Shown: piece after piece, positions 24,626 through 37,359 of the stretch | Position numbering within the stretch: the stretch's first letter is position 1 | Layout of the letters: each line of letters opens with the position of its first letter | Assembly: GCA_016748015.1 (NCBI GenBank) | Contig: JAAOMT010000595.1 | Location: 4,282 to 68,281 of the forward strand | Source: Geosiphon pyriformis | Taxonomy: Eukaryota; Glomeromycota; Glomeromycetes; Archaeosporales; Geosiphonaceae | Length of the DNA: 64,000 nucleotides | Reading direction: 5' to 3' | Made by a program: the position numbers and the translations under genes | The notes under the pieces: model-generated | Seen by the model: the letters and a program-made list of their open reading frames with translations, nothing else | What the model was told of the DNA's origin: nothing | Databases searched by the model: none

Positions 24626-26667
24626 ATGCTTCTCGAGGTATCTTCTCAAGATAAATGCCAAATCGATACCTTTTAAAGTAGTCTTAATTAACTCCTTTGC
24701 CTTTTTTATAGGCTGTTCAATTCTTTTTTTCTCCCTTTTTTAATGTCTTCGAGCCTTATGTCAGTCGCTTCACTCATGCACTTACTTCACCAAAGACACA
24801 GCGTGTTGCTGTCAAGTCAATCTTTGTCGCCATTGTCGCGGTGACCTTAGTGAGCGTAGCATTCATATCTTATCTAGGTTTTTATTGGTTATACGTCCCG
24901 AAGATATATCATGTTAAACCCGTTTACCTACAATATCAGTTAAGTTTCCAATGGTAACACCTTAGTGCCTATTTGCGCTTATATAACCCTTCATTTTATT
25001 ATTCTGTTATTCAGCCAGGATACCCTACCCACTGCAATGATCAATTTTACCACTTCCGGATCTCGGGTAAGCACTTTAATAAAAAGTTGAAATATTCGTT
25101 TTAAAGATCACTTATTAAAATTATCAATTTTTTCTTAGTTTTTAACTGCTGGACAAGCTTATGATGTGACAGTTGATCTTTACGTACCTACGTCGCAAAA
25201 GAATATAGAATTGGGTTTGTAGTCAAGCTGGAGAATAAGCACATTCACTCAATGTGCTGGGTTAATAAGCGAAAATTTTCACAATAGGAAATTTTATGAT
25301 TAGATTACAGCTCAATTCCGAGCAAGCGAACAATGAAACTGTTCAAAATGAGCGTCGGCCGGTAATATTTCAATTTACTTTTAGCTTTCGTGATAACTGT
25401 TTAAGACTCTTGATTATTCTTTTTAGTGCATCCTCACATATCAATCTCCTTTACTTCGCGTATTTTACACTCTATGGCGCCTAATTCCCCTAATATTGGG
25501 ATACGCTAAAGAGGATCAATTGCTCGTTGTGAAAATGGTGGAAAATATGATTGAGGATCCTGTAAGTAAATGCTTTGGTCAAATTTGGTTGTTTTCACAG
25601 ATCCGTTGGAATGTGAAAATTTGTGTTTGATTATTTAATCAGAATAAACGTGTTTCCCACGGGTATATAACTTTATCTGATCCTCGTCTTGAAACTTATG
25701 ACGTTAAAATTCGATTTGATGCTCATTTCAGAGGCTTACGGTAGGTAGCAATTTAAACAGATTATTTTTGCTGCCAAAAAATCGAGTTCTTGCTTTATTT
25801 CGATGGTATCAATTTATTCATTCATGAATTTTAACGAAACCATGTTTTCTACAGCTATTTCATGTACTACTACCCAGTCGCTACAGCCACAACATTTATC
25901 TCCCTCTTCTTATTCTGGGAACTATTATTCTCGTTTGTGGCATGGAGGAATCTGGTAGCCTTGTGGCAAAATCAACTTCCATCACCTATTCCAGAACAAT
26001 TTCAAGATGACACGCCAAAAGTCGCAACTGGTGAAGATGACGAAAGTCAAAACGGTGAAGTCGCTGACGCCGAAGATGAGGGTTTGGGAGGGACATGGGA
26101 GACGATTCGCCATGAAAGTGAAATAAGGGGAGCTGATGGTGGTAGTACAACTGGCGCGGATAGCGAATTTGAAGGGGTAATCCTTTCATTTGATTTGATT
26201 CTTTCGTTTCCCAAATTCTTATAAAATTTTCTATTTTAAAATAGTCACGCCATGGGTCTGTCATTAGTGATCCTAATCCTCAACGTGATATCCCTCGTTC
26301 GCGGCAATCTTCAGAACCAGCTGAAGCAATTTATACAACTGAATCTTATGTGAGTGAAGATGATATACAAAGTGTAAGATCGAGACGTACTCAGGACGAT
26401 CTTGCTTCTATTGCGGCGGAAACCAACAGTGAAGATGACAACCTTGGTTCAGATGATGGTAGTCCCACCCCAACAACTATGCGAAGCCGAAGAACCTCGG
26501 CTTCAGCTGCATCTCTAACAACTGATGAAGAATATGAAGGTGAAGCAGGGCTTACTGCTGCAACTTCATCTTCTAGGGCAATTGCAAGTGGCTCACGACC
26601 ATATTCTAGACGAGTTGGAAAAGGTGACGATAGCGATTCCCACGTTGATGATTCCAATCGATATTAA
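24626..26667 (+). CDS. SEI1: Seipin (lipid-droplet biogenesis protein), 9 exons
   Basis: Exons 24626-24637, 24712-24938, 25015-25066, 25139-25214, 25288-25361, 25427-25561, 25643-25740, 25855-26176 and 26245-26667 join in frame to 472 residues. Topology is that of seipin: a short N-terminus, TM1 at about 41-66, an ER-lumenal beta-sandwich (with FLTAGQAYDVTVDLYVPTS, the RPCILTYQSPLLRVFYTLWRLIPLILGY segment and HFRGLRYFMYYYP before the second helix), TM2 at about 232-255, then a long acidic Ser-rich cytosolic tail. Seipin oligomers at ER-lipid droplet junctions control triglyceride packaging. The 12-base first exon (MLLE) is the least certain part; the second exon itself has no in-frame ATG before TM1. 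The tail is longer than in yeast Sei1 (285 residues) and is probably phosphorylated. Confidence 0.9.
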
Positions 26668-28551
<1,884 letters not shown>

Positions 28552-28923
28552 CTTCAATAAAAATAAAATTTCCTCAAATTTTAAAGCAGAACTTGTTAAA
28601 TTCGAATTGTCTTTTTCTGCTTTCATAAATTTAAAAGTTTGATCCATTCATAATAAATCTGTAACTCAAAATTGAGTTGTAAGCCTATCCTAATATTAGA
28701 GTTACTTATCAAATTTTGCTTAAATCAACAATCTTTGTCCAGATTATTCAATTTTTAGAAAATAAGGTTGAATCTGATGTAAATTATTAATTAGCAAAAG
28801 GAAACACTTCAAGAAATGTAATTTAAATCATTTAATGTTTATAAAGGACTTAAAAAGGGAACAAATATGTTTTCGTATAAAGTTATAGGTCAAAATATTC
28901 GGGATTATTTATCATATAATGAT
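28552..28923. other. Convergent 3' flanks
   Basis: Only 372 bases separate the stops of the oxidoreductase (+) and the LRR protein (-). No coding signal is seen; it should contain both polyadenylation sites. Confidence 0.55.
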
Positions 28924-31206
28924 TTAAAAAACTCTTCCCCCAGCCAGCTCCATAATTTTCCCATCATCTCGACGTCTCTCCAAGATTTCTCTCAATCTTT
29001 GAGCCAGTTCTCGTTTTTGCCCTGTGATACAGATTTTAGGATTGACTTCATAATGAAATGCTAATTGGATTTTGAGAGCTGCTAGCGATAATAAAGTCAC
29101 GCGCCTGGGATCAATGATGAAGGGAACACTCTGTTTATGATCTATAGGGTGTTTGGAATTTTTTGTCATACGCGGATCAATACAGTAAAGAAGATGCCTT
29201 TGATTCAAATAATTGCGGCAGTCTTCAGGAATGGTGAGTTGCATTAAAGACTTGCTTCTGCTCTCGTTAACGAAAGTACGAAGGCCATCCATTGTTATGC
29301 TAGTTCCATCTAAAGCCAATATTTCAAGTTCTCCAAAAAAGCGAAGGTTGGCGAATGCATAATCAGTAACGCGTCTGTTGTCTGTTAGAGTCAAAGTGTT
29401 TAAACTGCTCTTGAGGGCAACTAAATGGGCAATCCCTTCATCGCCTATGAGGGTGTTGTCAAGGTACAGTTGTTCCAAGGATTCAAGCGAGCGCAAATTT
29501 ATCAAATAAGAATCGGAAATTGAAATATTCGACAATCGCAAAGAGTTTATGGACTTGAAGCTGTTTGGCTGAGATAATATCGAGAGCATGGCAGCCGCTT
29601 TTTGTTTTTTACGATTATCAAGATCAATAGTTATGTCTTTCTCGGGGTTTTCTGAATGAAGTTTTTGTTCAATTTCTTTGCTGGCCCTTTCAAATGTGTT
29701 TGTAAGGTTCACAGAAGTCACAAATTGAGCAGCACGGAATTCTGGAAGAGTATATTGATCGAGATAACCTAAAGAAAATAAATACAGCGTGATAATTGAT
29801 GTTAGGAATGGGAATTAGTTATATTTTAAGAGAATGGAAAATCAAGAGACAAGAGTATTACCATTCTTTTCTAACCACAAATAGATCATTTCTATGCTTT
29901 CGGGTAATCCAGTTTCTTCATCGCCTTCCTCCATTAATAACGCAGCTGTTACATTATTTGATTTGTACTTTGCAACTTTACTCATTAGTTTTCTAATTGA
30001 ATGTGGTTCATCAGTGTAAGCTGGTCCATGAAATAATTGTCTATAATGCAAAGCGGCATCTATATAAAAGTGGTAAAAGTCAAATTTACGACCTCTATTA
30101 AAAAGGAATTGTTAACAACATTGTGGTTTTCCTATGGAAATCTTATTCTTACATTTAGCTTGTTGTGCATCTTTTTCTAATTGACGGGCCTTTTTTTGGT
30201 AATAATCAACTTCATCAGACACTCTCATCCTTTTGGAAGGAGTGGATCTTGTGGTGACTAGGGGAATAAACGGAACGATAGTACCTTTTACTGTGGGTGG
30301 AGTTGTTGGTGTACAATTAAGTTTCTCAGCCTTAGGGGTCGTTTCTGAAGAGGCGTCTTGAATGGTATCAGATATCAAGGCTATAGGAGTTTCAGGATCT
30401 TTTAAAATGTCTGGAATGTCTTCTATTTTAATTTCCGCTGATTGCTTAAGGTCGGCTGAGAAGGGTGACATTTCTTGAATGTAAGATGAATTGGATGATT
30501 GTCGTTTTGAATCTTGGGTTTTATCGATCTCATAAATGGTGGAAAAGAGAGTATTGCCCTTGTCCAACATTGGTGTTCGACCTTTAGATGGGATCTCCTT
30601 TTTTTTTGAAGGTGTATTAGGACTAGCCGGTTTTGATTTGCGTGGTGTGCAATCTTTCGAAGGAGAATGAAGACTAAAAATCGGATTAAAATCTTTAATA
30701 TTTTCATTATCATACGCAATTGAATTAACAGATTTTTGATTTTTGTGTGGGGCCTTGTGAGGCTGCAAAATAAATTGTTCCGAGTCTGGTGAAATGTTTT
30801 CCTCATTTCCTTCGAACTCCATCTTCTCTTTTACAGTTAGATGTTTCTCTTTTTTCATGATCATAGTGCTCATTTTATTGTCTAATTGTTGATTTTCTTG
30901 GAAAAACATTTTTTCCTCAAGTGCAACCTCTTTTTGGCTTCTTCGTTGACCAGGTTTACGTATTTTGGTTTTCAACACTTCAGCATTACCAAGCGTAACT
31001 CTTCGTTGGCCTTTACGTCTAGACTCAGAATTAGCTTCAAGGTTTTCTTCATTGTTTTCCAAGGAGTCAGTCAGATAAGGGATCATATTGGATGGACGGA
31101 TCATTGCTGGACGTCCAGTTCGCTCTAAATCAACATTCGAGTTCGTTAAGAGCGGACGTAGTTCATATCCGTCTAGTTGTTGAGGAGTCACAATGTTAGA
31201 ATCCAT
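28924..31206 (-). CDS. Large LRR protein with disordered N-terminus, 3 exons
   Basis: Minus-strand exons 31206-30153, 30092-29862 and 29768-28924 join in frame (AKC-RKF and EKN-GYL junctions) to 709 residues. Residues 1-330 are polar, with many Ser/Thr-Pro sites (SPSKDCTPRKSKPASP, TTPPTVKG) and basic clusters, and look disordered and nuclear. Residues 330-350 are a short charged helix. Residues 351-445 are helical (FYHFYIDAALHYRQLFHG). Residues of about 500-590 hold three to four leucine-rich repeats (SLRLSNISISD, QLYLDNTLIGDEG, ILALDGTSIT). The C-terminus is helical and basic. I know no named family; an adaptor role, as in LRR/F-box-type proteins, is possible, but no F-box is visible. It is divergent from chorismate mutase. 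Confidence 0.8.
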
Positions 31207-31473
31207 TATAATAGGTAGTAAGATAACTTCTATAATTTGATTCCTCGCAAAGTAACCTATAAAACAAAAGGATGAGTATTAAAGAAAAAAAGGGAATTTG
31301 AGTGTTTAGTTGATCTTTATATTCATTTACGCGTTTTAAAGTTTTTGTTGTTTATAATTGGGAGAAAATCAGACGCGTAATTAGCAATTACTAAATTTGG
31401 GATAGCCATTCAACACAAAGTGATGAGATTTTCATAAATCAAAGATCGCCTGTATCTCGCTTGGAGCAAAGAA
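31207..31473. promoter_or_regulatory. Divergent promoter region (LRR gene / ARO7)
   Basis: The 267 bases between the start codons of the LRR gene (-) and chorismate mutase (+) must serve both. No certain regulatory motif could be read. Confidence 0.45.
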
Positions 31474-32583
31474 ATGAATTTTGTAGGGCAATCCAATGAT
31501 GCGCTTTCTCTAGAAAAACTTCGTGATACGCTTATTCGATTAGAAGACACCATTATATTTGGTGAGCTTTCAATTAATTTGAAATTTGGTGTCATTTTAA
31601 ATAAATTTCTAACGTCTTATATTTGACTTTGGTGTGAAGCCCTGATTGAAAGAGCTCAATTTGCCCACAATGAAGCAATTTACAAACCTGGGATTTACAA
31701 ATATAAAGGAAGTGATGATTTCAATGGAAGTTTCTTGGAATTTTTCTTGGGTGAAGTAGAAAGAGTGCATGGTATGTATGTGCATCAAAGAAACATCACA
31801 ATAATTTTGATCGAGATTTTTTCATTTCTTCTTGATTAGCAAAAGTAAGGCGCTATCAGAGGTAGATCTTGATCTTATCAACTATCAAATGACTTTTATG
31901 ATTCAATGATTACTTTCTAATAAAGCATCCTTCTTTCTCAAATAGCCCTGATGAATATCCATTTACAAGTCCCCTTCCAGAACCTATCATTCCTCCTTTG
32001 GAATATCCTCAACATCTCAAACCTAACAATATTAATGTCAATCCGAAAGTCATTCAATTTTATCTGGAGCACATTGTGCCCTCAATTTGTCCCAAGGGAG
32101 ATGATCAAAATTATGGATCAGCAGCTACCAGAGATGTTGATTGTCTCCAGGCTTTATCCAAAAGAATTCATTATGGTAAACCGAAAATTCTCATATCTTT
32201 TTTTTTTACTAACTAAAACCAAGAACTTGGTTAAATACATCTTTTGAATTCAATTAGGGAAATTTGTCGCCGAAGCCAAATTTCTTGACCCAGTATTACA
32301 GCCAAAATATATCAAAGCTATTCACTATGGTGATATTGAGGCCATTAAGGCTCTCCTGATCAATAAAAAAGTCGAGGATTCTTTGTTAAAACGTCTTAGA
32401 CAAAAAGCGTTAACCTATGGACAAGATATTACAGAGATTGGTGCTCTAAACCTTGAAAATAGCCAATTATTAAAAGGATCAAAAATTAATGTCAACGTTG
32501 TCGTCGAGCTTTATGAAAAATGGGTGATCCCTTTGACGATAGCTGTTGAGGTGGAATATCTTTTGAACAGACTGGATGAATAA
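31474..32583 (+). CDS. ARO7: Chorismate mutase, 5 exons
   Basis: Exons 31474-31561, 31640-31771, 31840-31861, 31946-32175 and 32258-32583 join in frame to 265 residues (yeast Aro7 has 256). The order of conserved blocks is that of the all-helical AroQ-type fungal enzyme: [17 protein letters not shown] at the N-terminus with the active-site Arg, [58 protein letters not shown] with active-site Arg and Lys, and [19 protein letters not shown] at the C-terminus with the catalytic Glu. It converts chorismate to prephenate, the first committed step to Phe and Tyr; fungal members are Tyr-inhibited and Trp-activated dimers. Exon 3 has only 22 bases. Some small ORFs in this interval are pieces of these exons. 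Confidence 0.96.
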
Positions 32584-33646
32584 TTAATAGAGTTTCCAAA
32601 AGCTTTCATTTATCTTTGTATTTGCTTCTGTTCAAAATATTTTATAAATTATATTATTTAAATATTATATTGTATAATATAAGTTTATATAAAGCGTGTA
32701 AATTTTATAATTATTTTTAAATTCAAATATGTATATATATATACGGGTGGCTGCTCACATGTAGAAAATGCGTGAGCTTCTTCCACCATGTAATAATTCC
32801 TGTTGCATGCGCGTAAACAGTAGTTGGATCACACTTAGAGCATTTAAATAAAAAGATCTTGGTCATGTTAATTCCACTAACAGAAGTATTTTCAAAAAAT
32901 ATATTGTAAAAAGTTGTGTTACATTCAACTTTTTTCTTATTTAAAAATATAATAAAATAGAAAAAAATAGAACACAATTTTCCAAGTAATAAAAACAGTT
33001 TATAATGCTTTAATTCTGAATGGTTGAATTAGTTAAAAAATTGACATCTTTTATGTTCATTTGTTTAATTAAAAAATAAAAATTATTACAAATAAAAATT
33101 ACTGTATTTGCAATAATAAGTTAATAGATTAAAAAAAGTCTCAAATGTAAATATGACAATAAATTATAACAGTTTTTTGATTTTAATACTGGTTGTATAT
33201 AGACATAAAATATTATTGTTGTTTAATATATTAAAAAAAATCTTAAGCATAAGTATTATAAGTTATAATAATTATTTTTACAGTTTTTTCAATTTTAAAT
33301 ATTGATTAAAAAACTAGTTATACAAAATATAATTGAAATTTAAAAATATAAAAAAAATTTTTTAAAAATGTATTTTATAACAAAATATTTTAAATTTATA
33401 AAAACTTTTTATTAAATTTATAATATTTACTAAAAACACAAATTATATAATTTAAAATCAATCTCAAATAAAATTTTTACACAAACATAATTTTAAAAAT
33501 TTAATTAAATAAAAAAATTAAACTATTACAATAATTTAAAAACAAAAATGGATTATTTTTTTAAAAACAATAATTAAAAAAATAAAATTAATATTTTTGT
33601 AATTAATATTAATAAGTAAAAACAAAAAAAAATTAGTTACCAAAAA
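32584..33646. other. 3' flank of ARO7, then AT-rich desert
   Basis: After the ARO7 3' UTR and a (TA)n stretch at about 32730-32745 there is a small less AT-rich patch (32745-32880) with no recognisable protein, then AT-rich sequence leading to the DNA transposon. Confidence 0.5.
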
Positions 33647-33650
33647 TTAA

Positions 33651-33868
33651 TAAAAAAAACTTTTAAATAATTAATAAAAATATTATAACAGAATAAAATC
33701 TAAGATAACAAATAGTAAAACCTGTAATAATCAGCCATATAATATAAAATCTATAATAGATTGATAAAACCTGTAATAGATTGAATAAATTGGATAAAAT
33801 CTGTAATAAATTAGTAAAATCTGCAATAAGATAAAAATTTATAAATTTTATAATTGTATTAAGTAAAA
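33651..33868 (+). repeat. Left terminal inverted repeat with subterminal motif array
   Basis: Besides matching the right end, this arm carries about seven copies of a 13-14-base motif of the form AAAAYCTGTAATAA (starting near 33697, 33717, 33746, 33765, 33793, 33814 and 33865). Arrays of this kind inside transposon ends are often transposase-binding sites. Confidence 0.8.
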
Positions 33869-33916
33869 TCTGTAATAAATAGACATTTTTTAAGAGCAAT
33901 GATCTCTTTTAAAAAC

Positions 33917-34245
33917 AAATCCAATTAAAAATACTGTAAAGTTGACCAAACTAAGTGGCACAACTTTGAATAAAAAATTCAAATAAGTAATATTATTATT
34001 ATTAAGACAAATAAACTTAAAAATAGAGGTTTTTTTTTATTATATAGCAATTAGTTTTTAAAAACAATAATATTATTTAAGAGCAAATCCAATTAAAAAT
34101 ACTGTAAAGTTAATCAAACTAAGTAACACAATTTTAAATAAAAAATTCAAACAAATAATCTTATTATTATTAAAATATATAAGCTTAAAAATAGAAATTT
34201 ATTATTATTATATATAATAATCAGTTTTTATTGCAAAAACTTAAA
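33917..34245. repeat. 168-bp tandem duplication inside the transposon
   Basis: AAATCCAATTAAAAATACTG begins at 33917 and again at 34085, and similarity continues across the whole 168-base unit (for example AAACTAAGTRRCACAA and AAAAATTCAAA). The two copies differ mainly by transitions and small indels. Confidence 0.9.
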
Positions 34246-35144
34246 TCTTTCCATAAATAACAAAATCCATTATATAATCACTTTTGAAAAAAGAACATAA
34301 ATTTCTAATTATTATTACTTTTGTTTTATAAGTTTTTTGCAACCTATTATATTGATACCAACCAGAAATTTTAACATTTTTAAAATGAACATCAATAATA
34401 TAATGGATATTATTATAAAAAAAATTTTTATCAAACAATATTTATATTAATAAATTAATAAATAAATACAGTAAGTAATAAATTTAATTCAGATTTATTT
34501 TTGTTTTGTAATTTGATTTCTTTTAAAAAAATTGATTTTTTCTGGTAAATTTTTGTTCTAAAAATATGTTTTTTTATTAATAATATTAATTTTTGTAATA
34601 TTAATGACAAGAATCAAAGACAGTTATTGGTTAATTTGTTTTTTTGATATAGTATTACTTATTTTATAAATAAATATAAAGTTAATACTTTTTTATTTTA
34701 TATTTTATTAGAATATTCAAGATATTCTATGTATAACAAATTTAAATTTAAATTTTTGTTTGCATTTTTATTTACAAATATAATGGTTTTTATATTTCTT
34801 TTATGTATCTTAATATTCAATAAAATACTATTGTATAGAAGTATAATTCATATAAATAATAATCTTTTATCCACTTTTTATGTATACAGTTATGATTTAG
34901 AATTTTATAGCCATTATTAAAACTATTACTTTTTAAAAATATTATATTAGATATATATAAATCTAATACTAAGAGTACTTATATAAGTAGCACTTGTATA
35001 CATCAAATAGTTGGCAATAATAAACATTAAATAGTCTTTTTTGTATTAATAAAACTAGTAAACAAATCATAATCATCTATTAGTAATAATATTATAGTAG
35101 TAAAAATAATGTACTTTTATCTTTACATATTTTATATATTTTAT

Positions 35145-35323
35145 TTTTTTACTTGATACAATTACGAGATTTACTGATTTTTACTCTATTGTTGATTATA
35201 CTAATTTATTTTATTTATTACAGATTTTATATTACATGACTAATTATCACAGGTTTTACTATTTGTTATTTTAGATTTTATCTTGTTATAATATTTTTAT
35301 TAATTATTTAAAAGTTTTTTTTA
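35145..35323 (-). repeat. Right terminal inverted repeat
   Basis: Reverse-complement match to 33651-33868, with fewer internal motif copies than the left arm: it lacks about 30 bases present there. Confidence 0.8.
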
Positions 35324-35327
35324 TTAA

Positions 35328-37355
35328 ATTTTTAATATTATTAAAATTAATTAAAAAATAATTTAACTTTAAAAAACAAATTAAATTGGTAAAAATTTAA
35401 TATATAAGATTAATTTTATAAATATCTTAATCATTATTTTTTTAAAAAAATAATAAAAAATTAAAAAAATAGTTTGTATTATTAACAAAAAATAATATAT
35501 TAATATAATTTTATATTTTATATTAACACTTTTAAATTTTAATATTAAATATTAATTGTATTTTTAATAAATATTTATTTAATAGTTTTTAAGATTAATA
35601 ATTATACAGATCAGAAAAAAATAAGATATGTAAATATTAACAAGTAATTTTTTATTTACAGATGTTTAAATACTTAAAAAATCAAAAAAATAATATAAAA
35701 TAATTAAATATTTAGAAGTAATTTTTATTTTTTTGATTTCTTACATGTTTTTTATAGCTAAAAAACTTATTGCTTATATAATTATTCAAAATTATTAATA
35801 ACTAAATTAATAATTATTATCTAAAAATAAAATAGTTAATTATATAATATTAATAATTAATATATATAATAATTAATAAAAATTATGATTTTTAATTGTA
35901 ATAATATAAATATTTATATTAATTATTATTATTTTGTTTTTAATTTTTTAATTTTACTTATATTTTTAAATAAATAGTTGTTTATTATTGGGTTAAGTTT
36001 TAGTTAAATTTAAATTTAACTTGAAAATTTTTCATTTTTAATAAATTAAATTAAGTTTAATAGCCTATAATTTAATCCAATTTATTATTTATTATGTATA
36101 GAAATTTTATTGATAAAATTTTTATTTCTATTAATAGATAATATTAAATTTATTTTATTTTATATTTTAGCTATTAAAAACTTATTAATAAACAAGTTAA
36201 ATAAATAACAATCAATTAATAAAAGCATATTTTTATAATTAAAAAATACTTATTTACAAAAATTATATTTAATTTTTTATTGTTAAATTGTTTATAAAAA
36301 TTCCAAATTCATGTTTTTTTCTTTTTTTTTAATTATAGTAACCATAGTATTTATTTTAGTATTACTATTAAACATATTGTTTTTAATATCAAATATATTA
36401 TTTTAATTATTTGTTATCTTTTAAGTTAAAAAAAACCAAATTAGAATTTAATTTATATATATATAGAACTTGATAAATTAAGTTAAATCATGAAATTTTA
36501 ACTCATATCAATTTTCAATCAACTTTTATGAGTCAAGTATCAAGTTAAAGAAAGTTAATTCAATTCTTTTAAAGATTTAACAAATTTATTTTTTATATCT
36601 TAAAATTTATTTTTAATTTTTAAATTAAAATTTGTTGTTATTACTGCTAAAAAAAGTTAAAAAAAGCAAAATTAAATTTTAAAATTAGATGTTTAACTGT
36701 TAATTAACTAAACAAATATCTATTATATAATAATTATAAAATAAGATAAATTTTTATAACAAGATTTTGAAAAATATGTAATAATTAAATATTATATTAA
36801 TATATATTAATTTATTTTAGAAAAAAATTTTCTAATAATTTAATTTTAAAAATATAAGATGTAGAAAATATTTTGATAAATAGAAATATTTTGACAAAAA
36901 TAATAATTTGTAATAGATTGTTAATAAAAATACTGTTTGTTTAAGTAAAAAAATGGTATAAATTCACGTGTTTTATTTTCGCACATTAATTTATTTTGCT
37001 AACTTTGCCATAATACTCCATTCACTAAAATACTTTTTTTTACAGTTTAGTATAAGTTTATTTAAGAGTATTTATTATAATGTTTTAAAATAATATCAAA
37101 AAATTAATAACAATATTTTATATGTATTAAAATTTTAAATTTAAGATTTTCAAATTACATTTCTATTATTTGTAAAATCAGAAAATTAATGATATATTAT
37201 AAGAATATAATAGATAAGTTGATTTAAACTGATTTTATATTTTTGCATTTTCTAAACCTTGTAAAAAATAATTTGAATTTGAAAAATAAAAAAATATATT
37301 AATTTATGCAAGTATACTAAGCATTAAAAATATTTGCTTAATAATGCTTATCAAT
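35328..37355. other. AT-rich desert, nothing recognised
   Basis: About 2 kb of AT-rich sequence without plausible exons. A loose inverted repeat is present near 35600-35760 (AAGTAATTTTTTATTTACAGATG against CATGTTTTTT/ATTTCTTACATG). It is probably transposon debris. Composition changes sharply at about 37360, where the Fanzor relic begins. Confidence 0.45.
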
Positions 37356-37359
37356 AAAA

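Larger units (their letters stand above)
33647..35327. mobile_element. Decayed DNA transposon with long inverted repeats and TTAA ends
   Basis: The left end (33651 to about 33868) and the reverse complement of the right end (35323 down to about 35145) align over some 180-220 bases, beginning TAAAAAAAACTTTTAAATAA and including AAATAGTAAAACCTGTRATAAT. Both ends start directly inside TTAA (33647-33650 and 35324-35327), giving a 1681-base element. The minus strand at 34438-34241 reads FDKNFFYNNIHYIID.KNVKISGWYQYNRL, loosely reminiscent of the piggyBac transposase segment D-N-(F/Y)-F-x2-I-x-L...I-x-A-x-G-T; TTAA is the piggyBac target site. Superfamily assignment is therefore tentative. No intact transposase remains. 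Confidence 0.65.

Noticed and set aside
26391-26657. Minus-strand open frame opposite the seipin tail
   Set aside because: Shadow of the Ser/Asp/Glu-rich last exon of seipin, with no splice context or homology.
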